Origin: Fluviicola sp. | Lineage (GTDB): Bacteria > Bacteroidota > Bacteroidia > Flavobacteriales_D > Crocinitomicaceae | Direction of reading: 5' to 3' | DNA length: 64,000 bases | Assembly (NCBI RefSeq): GCF_029266855.1 | Contig: NZ_JAQSWB010000001.1 | Span: 434,001 to 498,000 of the forward strand | In this document: positions 33,711 to 42,265 of the stretch, piece after piece | Position numbering within the stretch: position 1 is the stretch's first letter | Layout: each line of letters opens with the position of its first letter | Position numbers and translations under genes: made by a program | The notes under the pieces: generated by a model | Told to the model about the DNA's origin: nothing | The model's input: only the letters and a program-made list of their open reading frames with translations | Database searches by the model: none

Positions 33711-35321
33711 TTAAACAGTCACTTTCGGAGCTGCTGCTAAAATATCCGTAGATGTTTCCGCTGCATACTGTTCAAAGTTCTTAACGAATTGATCAGCCAA
33801 ATGGTTGGCAGTTTTATCATATGACGACTTATCAGCCCAGGTTGCACGAGGATTTAAAATCTCGCTTGGTACCTCGGGACAAGAAGTAGGGAATGATAAT
33901 TCGAATACCGGTAATGTTTCATAAACAGCGTTGTCTAATTTTCCTGTCAATGCTGCAGTGATCATAGCACGTGTGTAAGACAATTTCATTCTGCTTCCAA
34001 CACCGTAAGATCCACCGGACCATCCTGTATTGATTAGCCATACTTTAATGTCCGTTCCCTGCAATTTCTCACCCAAAAGTTTTGCGTATTTCGCTGGGTG
34101 AAGCGGTAAAAATGCTTTTCCGAAACAAGCTGAGAAAGTAGTTGTCGGTTCTGTAATTCCAACCTCTGTTCCTGCAACTTTCGCGGTATATCCTGACATG
34201 AAGTGATACATTGCCTGCTCATTCGTCAAACGCGAGATCGGAGGCAATACACCGAATGCATCAGCTGTAAGGAAGAAAATATTTTTTGGTCCTGACCCGA
34301 TTGATGGAGTCATGATATTGTCAATGAAATCAATTGGATAAGAAACACGTGTGTTTTCTGTAATTGATCCGTCTGCGTAATCAGGAGTGGATGTTCCTTC
34401 GTGGAATCCGATGTTTTCCAAAATCGCACCGAATTTGATCGCATCATAAATTTGCGGCTCTTTTTCTTTCGACAGATCGATTGTTTTTGCGTAACAACCT
34501 CCTTCGAAGTTGAATACGGTATTATCTGACCAACCGTGCTCATCATCACCGATCAAACGACGATTAGGATCGGAAGACAAAGTTGTTTTTCCTGTTCCGG
34601 ACAAACCGAAGAAAATAGCTGTATCCCCTGATTCGCCAACGTTTGCCGAACAGTGCATGGAAAGTACATTTTTCTCGTGTGGCAACACATAGTTCAATAC
34701 GGAGAAAATACCTTTCTTGATCTCTCCTGTATATCCTGTACCGCCGATAATGATCATTTTACGGGTGAAGTTCAGGATTGCGAAATTAGCCTGGCGTGTT
34801 CCGTCAATTGCAGGATCAGCTTTGAATCCTGGAGCGCAGACAATATTCCATTCAGCGTCAAAATCTTCGATCTCAGCATCAGTTGGACGTAAGAACATGT
34901 TGTAAGCAAACATGTTTGACCAAGGGAATTCAGTTGTTACACGGATGTTCATTCTGAATTTTTCGTCAGCACAAGCATAAGCATCACGAACATAAACGTC
35001 TTTGTCGATCAAATAAGACTTCATGCGGTTGTATAACGCATCAAATTGTTCCGTAGAAACAGGAATGTTTACATCACCCCACCAAACACTGTTTTCAGTA
35101 TTCGCATCACGAACAACAAAGCGATCTTTTGGAGATCTCCCAGTGAATTCACCTGTTTCAATAGCAAGAGCCCCTGTGTCTGTTAATACACCCTGACCGC
35201 TGATAATAGTGTCTTCTACTAGTTCCGCTGGCGTTAAATTCCAGAATACGTTACCGAGATTTTCTAATCCGATAGTTGCTTTTAAATCGGCGTTTTTTCC
35301 TCGTTTACCAAATTCATTCAT
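33711..35321 (-). CDS. pckA: phosphoenolpyruvate carboxykinase (ATP)
   Basis: 536 residues, usual for the ATP-dependent enzyme. GLSGTGKTTLSSDPNRRLIG is the kinase-1a loop, GDDEHGWSDN the metal site and FNFEGGCYAKTIDLS the kinase-2/PEPCK signature; FTGRSPKDRF near residue 60 binds oxaloacetate. It converts oxaloacetate to PEP, the first step of gluconeogenesis, in the cytoplasm. Single-gene unit with its own promoter and terminator. Confidence 0.98.
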   Translation of the reverse strand: MNEFGKRGKNADLKATIGLENLGNVFWNLTPAELVEDTIISGQGVLTDTGALAIETGEFTGRSPKDRFVVRDANTENSVWWGDVNIPVSTEQFDALYNRMKSYLIDKDVYVRDAYACADEKFRMNIRVTTEFPWSNMFAYNMFLRPTDAEIEDFDAEWNIVCAPGFKADPAIDGTRQANFAILNFTRKMIIIGGTGYTGEIKKGIFSVLNYVLPHEKNVLSMHCSANVGESGDTAIFFGLSGTGKTTLSSDPNRRLIGDDEHGWSDNTVFNFEGGCYAKTIDLSKEKEPQIYDAIKFGAILENIGFHEGTSTPDYADGSITENTRVSYPIDFIDNIMTPSIGSGPKNIFFLTADAFGVLPPISRLTNEQAMYHFMSGYTAKVAGTEVGITEPTTTFSACFGKAFLPLHPAKYAKLLGEKLQGTDIKVWLINTGWSGGSYGVGSRMKLSYTRAMITAALTGKLDNAVYETLPVFELSFPTSCPEVPSEILNPRATWADKSSYDKTANHLADQFVKNFEQYAAETSTDILAAAPKVTV

Positions 35322-35365
35322 AAAATGTCTTTTTGTTTTGCCTTGGAGGCTAACTTATTTTGGTG

Positions 35366-35373
35366 CAAAAGTA
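35366..35373 (-). promoter_or_regulatory. putative -7 element (TACTTTTG) of pckA
   Basis: TACTTTTG fits TAnnTTTG, 44 nt before the start codon. A TTG lies 11 nt further upstream, closer than the usual spacing. Confidence 0.5.
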
Positions 35374-35508
35374 CATGGATTCATCAAAAAACCGCCCTTT
35401 TTTCAGTATAAATATTAACAGAATGAGAACAAATCCTTTGATTAACTCTTGTTAACGTCTTGGTTAGTAGTTTATTGTGCGGAATTCGGAGTTAATAACT
35501 TCTTAATC

Positions 35509-36465
35509 TTACTTGGCTAAATTCCAATCTTTTGCAATTTGAAAGGTGCTGAAAAAATCCCCGTCTTTCGCATGTTTGGAGACTTCTCCTCCTTGTTTCG
35601 GGCCTGGCCCCGGGTCGATCATCAGGTAGTGTCCCCATTTATTCGCCTTATATAAAATGATGACCGAACGACCTTTCGCATCTTTATAATCTGTGCGCAT
35701 GATTGTGGGAGTAGTGGCGCCTGCAACAACTTGTTTCATGGATTCTGAAGTGACATTAAAAGCTGTTTTCCATTGCTTTACCAGGACTTCTCCGTTTCCA
35801 TACTGAACTACTTTGTCTTCCGTTCCATGAATGACGATCAATTGCGGAAACTCTCCCTTATAAAGTGAATCTTGTGAATATAATTTCTTACGCAGGTTGG
35901 CTTCGTCAAACATAGTAGGCTGTTTCATCTCGGAAAAAGATTTCCCAACGGACTCGACTTGTTTGTAAGCTGTTCCTGCTAAAATCGCTCCTGATTTGAT
36001 CGTGCTTGGATAACATGCCATGTAATTCACACTCATGGCTGCACCGGCACTTGCACCATAAATAAAGATCTTTGAAGTGTCAATAGAGTAGTGGGAAACA
36101 GCATATTTCACCATTTCGTGAATGCTGGCGATTTCACCTTTATCCTTTTCCTGGTCGTCTTTCGAGAACCAATTGAAACACCGGATCATATTATTAGCGC
36201 TTTTTTGCTCGGGATAAAGTACCAGGAAATTCAATGAATCCGCAAGCATATTCCAGCCTGAACCGGTGGAAATTTCCATTGCATCCTGGTTACAACCATG
36301 GAGCACCAACACCAGCGGGATTTTCTTGGTGGGTTTAGTTACAGGTTCGTGAATAAACGCATTCAAATTTCCCGGGTTTTGGATGATATTTGCTGTAATA
36401 TCGGTTAATTGGGAACTCCCTGCAAACGGGAAGAGTAGTAGCGAAATGAGTACTGTTGTTTTCAA
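35509..36465 (-). CDS. PHB-depolymerase-type esterase
   Basis: 318 residues starting at a TTG codon (36465) that overlaps the TGA of the upstream gene; the signal peptide MKTTVLISLLLFPFAGSSQ right after it supports this start, and no ATG is available. Esterase-PHB motifs: VLVLHGCNQ, YPEQKSANNMIRCFNWF, the nucleophile GASAGAAMS, LIVIHGTEDKVV (acid) and the late GHYLMIDPG (His). Such enzymes cut feruloyl, acetyl-xylan or polyhydroxyalkanoate esters outside the cytoplasm. Third gene of the elbB operon. Confidence 0.85.
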   Translation of the reverse strand: MKTTVLISLLLFPFAGSSQLTDITANIIQNPGNLNAFIHEPVTKPTKKIPLVLVLHGCNQDAMEISTGSGWNMLADSLNFLVLYPEQKSANNMIRCFNWFSKDDQEKDKGEIASIHEMVKYAVSHYSIDTSKIFIYGASAGAAMSVNYMACYPSTIKSGAILAGTAYKQVESVGKSFSEMKQPTMFDEANLRKKLYSQDSLYKGEFPQLIVIHGTEDKVVQYGNGEVLVKQWKTAFNVTSESMKQVVAGATTPTIMRTDYKDAKGRSVIILYKANKWGHYLMIDPGPGPKQGGEVSKHAKDGDFFSTFQIAKDWNLAK

Positions 36466-38231
36466 ATTATTTGGTATTTTTTCATGATGAATGTAGCACT
36501 TTTATTTTGACAAATGCCATCACGAAGTTTGTAATCAAAGAATAAATCGTTGTCCCGGATTTCCACTTCAAAGCATTTGTTGCTTAAATACGACGGATGT
36601 AACCTGGTGGTTTCGCAAACTTCCAAATCGTGTGTTGCAATCATTCCAATGGCATTTAAACGTACCATTTGTTCTACAATTCCGATTGTTCCGTTTTGTT
36701 TGTCGTCTGAGTTGGTTCCGCGCAAAATTTCGTCCAATAAAACAAAGGCCGGACCATTGTTCAGGTTGTCAATGATCAGTTTTAGTCGTTTAACTTCCGA
36801 GAAGAAGTAAGAAGTGCTTTCTTCCAGTGAATCACTTAATCGCATAGAAACAAGCAGGGGAATAGGGTAGAAGTTTGCACTTTTTGCCGGAATTACAGAT
36901 CCCGCATTGGCTAAGATCACCGCAATTCCAAGGGTTCTTAAATAGGTGCTTTTTCCCGACATGTTCGATCCGGTAAGAATTACAAATCGCTGCTGATCAA
37001 ATGAAATATCATTGCTGATACGTACGCTCTTTTTAATAAGCGGATGACCTAATTCTTCGAACGAGATTGTATCGCCGGTAAGATCCGGGAAACAGTATTC
37101 GGGATTATTTACATGGAAATTACTAAAGGAAAGCAAATTCTCAACTTCTGCGATTTGTTCTATCCACTGGCTGATTGATTCGCGGTGATTCTTTTTCCAC
37201 TTGATCAAGCGTCTGAAAACATGAACATGGTATTGAACGGTCGAATTTAAAAGGAAAACAGCCATTCCGTTGTGGATACTGTCCAAGTTTTCATAAATCC
37301 GGGAAGCTTCCTTTAGCAGTGAACTGGCTGCCTGGTTTTTGGAATGTACTTTTGAATGAATATCTTTAAGTCTGCTGGATTTCCAGTCTCTGGTCTCGAT
37401 TAATTTCAGCATTTCACTGTATGCAAGGAGAGATGCACCGATCCGTTCTGCTTTACCGATTTCTTTGCGGATCTTTCCCGAAATCGCACCGAATAAAAGC
37501 ATATTGACAACCGCGAGGATAACCCCGACATTAAACCAGTAAACCTGTCCGCTTTGCCACAACAGGATCATGCTTGTTAAACCCAATGCAGGAAATACAA
37601 AAGCGAGGATCTGTGACAGGATGGAAACGGTTTGTTTCGAATCCTGCCAGCGTTCAATGTAGTTCCGGGTTTCCTGGCTGTCTTTTCCCAGTTTCGCATA
37701 AACCTGGAAGGCTTGTCTCCACTCTAGGTCGTCGGCAATTTCCCGGATTGCTTCCTGGGAATTATTCAGAGCTTCTTTACTTTGTGTTTGAAGAAGGGTT
37801 TGCGCAAGTTTCTCGCTCCCGATCACCGTTGAAGTCCGGTTTAGATGCTCAAACAAAGAGTGCGGTCCAAACAGGTCAATGTCAAAAGAATAAGGATGCC
37901 TTGTGTCTATAAATTCTTTTCCGTCTTCGTAATAGGGTTTTAATTCTGTAACGAATAAATGTTCCGAATCATTGAGCCAATAATAGGTGGAAGCAACCTG
38001 GAGTTTGCGTTTTACTTTAAAATGGTAGCTGACCAGGAAGGCAAATAATCCTAAGAAAGCAATTCCCCCGATTAAAAATGGCAAGCCATTCTCTTCCCGG
38101 GAAAAGTAGAAGCAAGCTCCGCAGATAAGAAGCGCAAACAACCTGGACCAACCAATTAAACGAAGTTGTTTATTGATTTGATTTACAGATATTTTGTAAG
38201 ATTCAGACCTTGCTGAATAGTCAGGAATCAT
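36462..38231 (-). CDS. membrane-anchored MutS-like ATPase
   Basis: 589 residues. Two hydrophobic pairs (about 31-69 and 205-255) should fix it in the membrane. The C-terminal third is a MutS ABC-type ATPase: Walker A GSNMSGKST (about 420-428), ESTSYFFSEVKRLK, the Walker B VLLDEILRGTNSDD and the H-loop IATHDLEV. Mismatch-recognition domains I-III of true MutS are missing, so it is not a mismatch-repair protein in the usual sense. It shares 4-nt stop/start overlaps with both neighbours. Function unknown; the combination with membrane segments is typical of a Bacteroidetes subgroup. Confidence 0.88.
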   Translation of the reverse strand: MIPDYSARSESYKISVNQINKQLRLIGWSRLFALLICGACFYFSREENGLPFLIGGIAFLGLFAFLVSYHFKVKRKLQVASTYYWLNDSEHLFVTELKPYYEDGKEFIDTRHPYSFDIDLFGPHSLFEHLNRTSTVIGSEKLAQTLLQTQSKEALNNSQEAIREIADDLEWRQAFQVYAKLGKDSQETRNYIERWQDSKQTVSILSQILAFVFPALGLTSMILLWQSGQVYWFNVGVILAVVNMLLFGAISGKIRKEIGKAERIGASLLAYSEMLKLIETRDWKSSRLKDIHSKVHSKNQAASSLLKEASRIYENLDSIHNGMAVFLLNSTVQYHVHVFRRLIKWKKNHRESISQWIEQIAEVENLLSFSNFHVNNPEYCFPDLTGDTISFEELGHPLIKKSVRISNDISFDQQRFVILTGSNMSGKSTYLRTLGIAVILANAGSVIPAKSANFYPIPLLVSMRLSDSLEESTSYFFSEVKRLKLIIDNLNNGPAFVLLDEILRGTNSDDKQNGTIGIVEQMVRLNAIGMIATHDLEVCETTRLHPSYLSNKCFEVEIRDNDLFFDYKLRDGICQNKSATFIMKKYQII

Positions 38232-38914
38232 ATGGTGGCCATTTTTTTCAATTCACTGACAGCTTGCTGAATGTTTTTCCACACATCACTGATAGACGCT
38301 TCCATCATATAACAAGGAGCTGTGATGATCTTATTTGCTTCGTCGACCTGGATTTCTCTGACTGTTTTGTAAGTGCTTGTTGCGCCCGTTTTTTCCAGTC
38401 CCTGTGAAAATGCTTCGATATCATAGGGTGAAGTTTCGGCAGTTGTTCCCAGGGTAAGCGAAGGATGAATATCGGAACCTTCCAGTGCTTTTGCTAAAAC
38501 TACCGGGCTTACACACAATGCAGCAATAGGTTTTCCCACATTGACCAGGTTTACAAGAAGTAATTTAACTTCCGGTAAAATACTTCCTTCCGGACCTTCA
38601 AATGCCCATTTGGTAAAGTTTTTTGCATTACCGAATCCGCCGGGAATGATCAATCCGTCGATATCGGCAGGTTGAATATCCTGGATCGGAACAATGTTTC
38701 CACGAGCGATCCGTGCTGCTTCAACCAGCATATTCCGTGATTCATTCATGGTTTCCCCTGTAGTATGATTAATTACGTGAAATTGATCCGCATTTACTCC
38801 GATGCAAGTATATGTATCTCCCAATTCGGATACCGCCAGCATACTCAATACCGCTTCCTGGATTTCTGCTCCGTCGTAGACTCCGGATCCGGAAAGTAAA
38901 ATTCCAAAATTCAT
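38228..38914 (-). CDS. elbB: isoprenoid biosynthesis glyoxalase ElbB-like
   Basis: 228 residues of the DJ-1/PfpI superfamily. GVYDGAEIQEAV, GLIIPGGFGNAKN and the nucleophile elbow ALCVSPVVLAKAL (the Cys) match ElbB (glyoxalase/YajL-like family), length also typical. In E. coli it is linked to early isoprenoid synthesis and shows glyoxalase III-type activity. First gene of an operon with the MutS-like and esterase genes; its stop overlaps the next start (ATGA). Confidence 0.93.
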   Translation of the reverse strand: MNFGILLSGSGVYDGAEIQEAVLSMLAVSELGDTYTCIGVNADQFHVINHTTGETMNESRNMLVEAARIARGNIVPIQDIQPADIDGLIIPGGFGNAKNFTKWAFEGPEGSILPEVKLLLVNLVNVGKPIAALCVSPVVLAKALEGSDIHPSLTLGTTAETSPYDIEAFSQGLEKTGATSTYKTVREIQVDEANKIITAPCYMMEASISDVWKNIQQAVSELKKMATI

Positions 38915-38960
38915 TTTATTGCTATTTTATATAATATACGTAAAAAATAACTAACCACCC

Positions 38961-38983
38961 TTCTAGGGTTATAAACCCTAGAA
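38961..38983. repeat. 10-bp inverted repeat TTCTAGGGTT-ATA-AACCCTAGAA
   Basis: A near-continuous palindrome in the 123-bp spacer between the divergent elbB and DCC genes. Position and symmetry suit an operator or a REP-type element. Confidence 0.75.
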
Positions 38984-39024
38984 CAGTTTTTGTTCCTCAA
39001 AAATACGATTCTCCCGCTATTTCG

Positions 39025-39032
39025 TATCTTTG
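39025..39032 (+). promoter_or_regulatory. putative -7 element (TATCTTTG) of the DCC gene
   Basis: Matches TAnnTTTG and ends 5 nt before the ATG, so the transcript would be leaderless. No -33 TTG at the usual distance. Confidence 0.5.
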
Positions 39033-39037
39033 TTTTC

Positions 39038-39442
39038 ATGGACAAACCAATAATTTTTTACGACGGCGATTGCGGTTTTTGTAATAAAACGGTCCAACTT
39101 GTTCTAAACAATGAAAAGAATCACGAAATCCATTTTTGTGCACTTCAAAGTGAATTCGCCAGGTCTTTCTTTAAACAACTGGGAATCGAAGAAATGGATC
39201 TTTCAACTTTTTACTTTTGGGATGGAAAGAAATTAAACAAACGCTCAACCGCAGCCCTGAAGGTTTTGAATTATTTGCGCTTTCCCTTTACTCTTGGTAA
39301 AATAGGGTGGATCTGTCCGCGCTTTATCCGGGATGGAATTTACAACATGATTGCAAAACGCAGAATGCGTCTAGCGGCCTCTTTTTGTGCGCTTCCGACT
39401 CCCGAACAGGCTGTCCGGTTTTTGTCCCAAAAAAGTTTTTAA
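39038..39442 (+). CDS. DCC family thiol-disulfide oxidoreductase (DUF393)
   Basis: 134 residues with the start at ATG 39038; the frame is open upstream to 38990, but the homologous start MDKPIIFYDGDCGFC lies here. The name-giving motif DGDCGFC has the CxxC pair; FYFWDGKKLNKRSTAALKVL is also family-typical. A thioredoxin-fold reductase of the YuxK/DUF393 family, role unknown, cytoplasmic. A new pattern-wise promoter lies just upstream. Confidence 0.9.
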   Translation: MDKPIIFYDGDCGFCNKTVQLVLNNEKNHEIHFCALQSEFARSFFKQLGIEEMDLSTFYFWDGKKLNKRSTAALKVLNYLRFPFTLGKIGWICPRFIRDGIYNMIAKRRMRLAASFCALPTPEQAVRFLSQKSF

Positions 39443-39561
39443 TTTTCACTTTCTGTCAGGGAGACAATAAATAAAACCAGATGTTAAAATATGAGTCTGA
39501 TTTGTGTACACTCTTGTTAATATCATTCTAAAAAGAGGGCTCACAAAGGAAATACTTTAGT

Positions 39562-39569
39562 TATTTTTG
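39562..39569 (+). promoter_or_regulatory. putative -7 element (TATTTTTG) of the 39.6-44.9 kb operon
   Basis: Matches TAnnTTTG and ends 4 nt before the first ATG of the operon, implying a leaderless mRNA. No clear -33 TTG. Confidence 0.5.
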
Positions 39570-39573
39570 TCTT

Positions 39574-40575
39574 ATGAGAATATCTGCTTCGATTTATTCG
39601 GATAAGAAACGTGACCTGTCGGAAACAATCAGGGACCTGGCTGCTCACCATGTTGATTTATTGCATGTGGACTGTAATGACGATCCTTCGGTTTTTGAAG
39701 ATATCAGTAAGATCAGAACCTGGTGTTCAATTCCTGTTGACCTGCACATTATTACAAAGCATCCTTCCAATTACTTTGATTTACTGCGTGCTGTTCCGGT
39801 GGAATACGTGACATTCCAGGTAGAAGACCTGGAAGAAGAATTAGTAATTCCTTCCGATATTAAAGGAAAGAAAGGTCTGGCGATCATTACTCCGACTTCC
39901 ATCGAAGCATTTGATAAATACAGCAACTTCGACTTTATTCTGATCATGGCTACCATTCCAGGACAAAGCGGTGGTGTTTTTGATGCTGTAAACTTTAAAA
40001 AGATCCGAGATTTTCAAAAGAAATATCCTTCGAAATCCGTTCATGTGGATGGAGGAGTGAATGGAGAAGTTTCATTCATTTTAAGAAACATGGGAGTTCA
40101 TACTTCTGTTTCGGGTTCTTACCTGTTTAATGCTCCGAGTGTCGGACATGCATTGATGGATTTGACCAAGCGAAACGTAGATTCCCAGTTTTTGGTGAAA
40201 GACTTTATGATTCCACTGACCGAATCTCCGGTTATAGGGGAAGAATCTTCACTCTTGCAGGTTTTGAATGTAATTGAAGACGGAAAATTGGGTTTCACAC
40301 TGGTTGTCAATCAGGCAAAAGATTTAAAGGGCTTGATCTCCAATGCAGATATTCGCAAGAGTTTGATTCGTACAAATGGTAATTTGAATTCGGAATCGAT
40401 TTCTGAGATTATGAACTCCAAACCTTTGGTTATCCTCGAAACAGCAACAGTAAACGACTTACTTCAACAAATCAAAAAATATACTTTCCCAATTCTTTAT
40501 TTACCCGTTGTCGACGGGAATAATCAAGCGAAAGGGATCTTAACATTCGTAAACCTGATTAAAGGGGAAATATGA
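39574..40575 (+). CDS. ribulose-phosphate 3-epimerase-like protein fused to CBS pair
   Basis: 333 residues. Residues 1-200 are a ribulose-phosphate-epimerase barrel: LLHVDCND (metal His and catalytic Asp), VDLHI (second His) and VHVDGGV (catalytic Asp) are kept, and MATIPGQSGG mimics the phosphate loop. Residues about 205-333 are two CBS domains (VKDFMIPL ... ISEIMNSKPLVILETATVNDLL), closely like those at the end of arabinose-5-phosphate isomerase KdsD. CBS pairs sense nucleotides, so the epimerase may be allosteric. First gene of the operon, with a 4-nt overlap to DAHP synthase. It probably acts on a pentose phosphate; ketohexose-phosphate epimerase activity is the alternative. Confidence 0.88.
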   Translation: MRISASIYSDKKRDLSETIRDLAAHHVDLLHVDCNDDPSVFEDISKIRTWCSIPVDLHIITKHPSNYFDLLRAVPVEYVTFQVEDLEEELVIPSDIKGKKGLAIITPTSIEAFDKYSNFDFILIMATIPGQSGGVFDAVNFKKIRDFQKKYPSKSVHVDGGVNGEVSFILRNMGVHTSVSGSYLFNAPSVGHALMDLTKRNVDSQFLVKDFMIPLTESPVIGEESSLLQVLNVIEDGKLGFTLVVNQAKDLKGLISNADIRKSLIRTNGNLNSESISEIMNSKPLVILETATVNDLLQQIKKYTFPILYLPVVDGNNQAKGILTFVNLIKGEI

Positions 40576-41570
40576 TCATTCATTTAAAAAAATCAGTAAG
40601 TTCAGCTGATGCGGCAAGGTTAGCTGCAGAGAACAAAGCATTTCACCTGGTGTCGCAGGGAATCAATGTGTTGGTAACAGGTTCGGGAATAAAAGAAGTT
40701 CCGGCGGCTTTGGAAGCTGTGACCGAAGAACATTGGGTCTTCCCGAACGATATGCAGCTGGCATCCCGAAATTACCGCTCTGAAACCAGGGAGGTGAAAA
40801 TCGGAAATGTAACAGTCGGCGGTAAAACAGGAAATACCATTATGATTTCCGGACCTTGTTCGGTTGAATCCGAAGAGCAGATCAGGGAATCTTCCGAATT
40901 GTTGAAATCTTTGGGATTAACATCACTTCGCGGAGGTTGTTACAAACCGAGAACTAGTCCTTACAGTTTTCAGGGACTTGGATTGGAAGGATTGAAGTTG
41001 CTTGCTAAAATGCGTGAAGAATACGGTTTTACAGTGGTTACTGAAGCAAGAGACGCAACACATATCGATGAAATTATTGAACATGCAGATGTGATCCAGG
41101 TTGGGGCGAAAGCAATGTACGACCAGGGAATTCTTCGTGCTTGTGCAAAAACACAAAAAACGGTTTTGATCAAACGCGGTTTCGGAACAACCTTACAAGA
41201 GTTTGTTCAGGCTGCTGAATTTGTTCTTTCCGGGGGAAATGAAAATGTCCTTTTGTGTGAAAGAGGAATCCGGACATTTGAAACAGGAACCCGTTTTACC
41301 CTGGATTTATGCGGAGTGGAGTGGTTGAAACACTACACCAATCTTCCGGTTATCCTGGATCCGAGTCACGCGATGGGTTATGCTTACGGCGTTGCAGGAT
41401 TATCGCGTGCTTGCATTGCTTTGGGAGTTGACGGATTGCTTGTTGAAGTTCATCCGAACCCGAAAGTTGCTAAGTCGGATGCTTCCCAGCAGCTCAATCA
41501 TGCAGAATTCAAGCAGTTATTACAAACACTTAGCCCGATTGCTTCCAGCGTTGGCTATAAATTGGTTTAA
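40572..41570 (+). CDS. aroF: 3-deoxy-7-phosphoheptulonate (DAHP) synthase, type I-beta
   Basis: 332 residues. N-terminal ferredoxin-like regulatory domain (about 1-70), then the TIM barrel with metal ligands Cys (GPCSVE), His (DPSHAMG), Glu (LLVEVHPNP) and Asp (KSDAS). KPRTSPYSFQGLG is the PEP/erythrose-4-phosphate motif that separates DAHP synthase from KDO-8-phosphate synthase (which has KANR). It condenses PEP with E4P, the first shikimate step. ATGA overlap with the epimerase-CBS gene; the HAD gene follows after 2 nt. Confidence 0.93.
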   Translation: MIIHLKKSVSSADAARLAAENKAFHLVSQGINVLVTGSGIKEVPAALEAVTEEHWVFPNDMQLASRNYRSETREVKIGNVTVGGKTGNTIMISGPCSVESEEQIRESSELLKSLGLTSLRGGCYKPRTSPYSFQGLGLEGLKLLAKMREEYGFTVVTEARDATHIDEIIEHADVIQVGAKAMYDQGILRACAKTQKTVLIKRGFGTTLQEFVQAAEFVLSGGNENVLLCERGIRTFETGTRFTLDLCGVEWLKHYTNLPVILDPSHAMGYAYGVAGLSRACIALGVDGLLVEVHPNPKVAKSDASQQLNHAEFKQLLQTLSPIASSVGYKLV

Positions 41571-41572
41571 TC

Positions 41573-42256
41573 TTGTTTTTAGAGCAAAATATAAAAGGCC
41601 TTTGCGCAAAGTTCGGTGTTGATTTTTATCAGATGCTGAAAGATTTCGACGTAGACGGTGTAACAGAGTTATCAATTCTGGATCTTGAAGCTATTGCAGA
41701 GGAATACGAAGTGGATTTTTATTCCATGTTGTTCAAACCTTTGTTCATTTTTGATCATTTAAAGGTCAAAATTCAAAAAATTAAATTGCTAATTTTGGAT
41801 GTGGATGGGGTAATGACCGATGGCGGAATGTATTATACGGAAGCTGGTGACCAGGTGAAGAAATACAATTCCAAAGACGGAATGGCCATTATGAAAGTCC
41901 AGGAGAAAGGATTGATTTGTGGAATTATTTCTTCCGCTTTTGTTGATCAGATGGTGCGTAACCGTGCGGATACCTTGGGTATTAAACATGTGTATGTCGG
42001 GAGGGAACAAAAGATCATGATCCTTAAAAGATGGTGCGGGGAATTAAATATATCCCTGGATGAAGTGGCAATGATCGGTGATGATGTGAACGATTTATCG
42101 ATTATGCGTGAAGTAGGGCTGAGTGCGTGTCCAAAAGACGCCGTTCAGGAAGTTAAGAAAGAAGTAGATATTGTATTAACAAAAAATGGTGGGACAGGAG
42201 TTGTGAGAGAATTCATCGATAACTTTCTTCTGTCGGAACCAATAAAAGAATATTAA
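41573..42256 (+). CDS. KdsC-like HAD phosphatase with N-terminal extension
   Basis: 227 residues from a TTG codon 2 nt after the DAHP synthase stop. Residues about 70-222 are a KdsC-type phosphatase: LILDVDGVMTDG (nucleophile Asp), SKDGMAI, MIGDDVND (metal Asp) and GGTGVVREFID near the C-terminus, the KDO-8-phosphate-phosphatase signature. The first 65 residues are extra: they contain the repeated pair GVDFYQML / EVDFYSML, and LSILDLEAIAEEYEVDFYSML resembles the last helices of a Cro/CI-type fold. Likely dephosphorylates a 3-deoxy-ulosonate-phosphate. If ATG start is preferred (residue 19) the extension is cut. Confidence 0.85.
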   Translation: MFLEQNIKGLCAKFGVDFYQMLKDFDVDGVTELSILDLEAIAEEYEVDFYSMLFKPLFIFDHLKVKIQKIKLLILDVDGVMTDGGMYYTEAGDQVKKYNSKDGMAIMKVQEKGLICGIISSAFVDQMVRNRADTLGIKHVYVGREQKIMILKRWCGELNISLDEVAMIGDDVNDLSIMREVGLSACPKDAVQEVKKEVDIVLTKNGGTGVVREFIDNFLLSEPIKEY

Positions 42257-42265
42257 ACAACAGGC

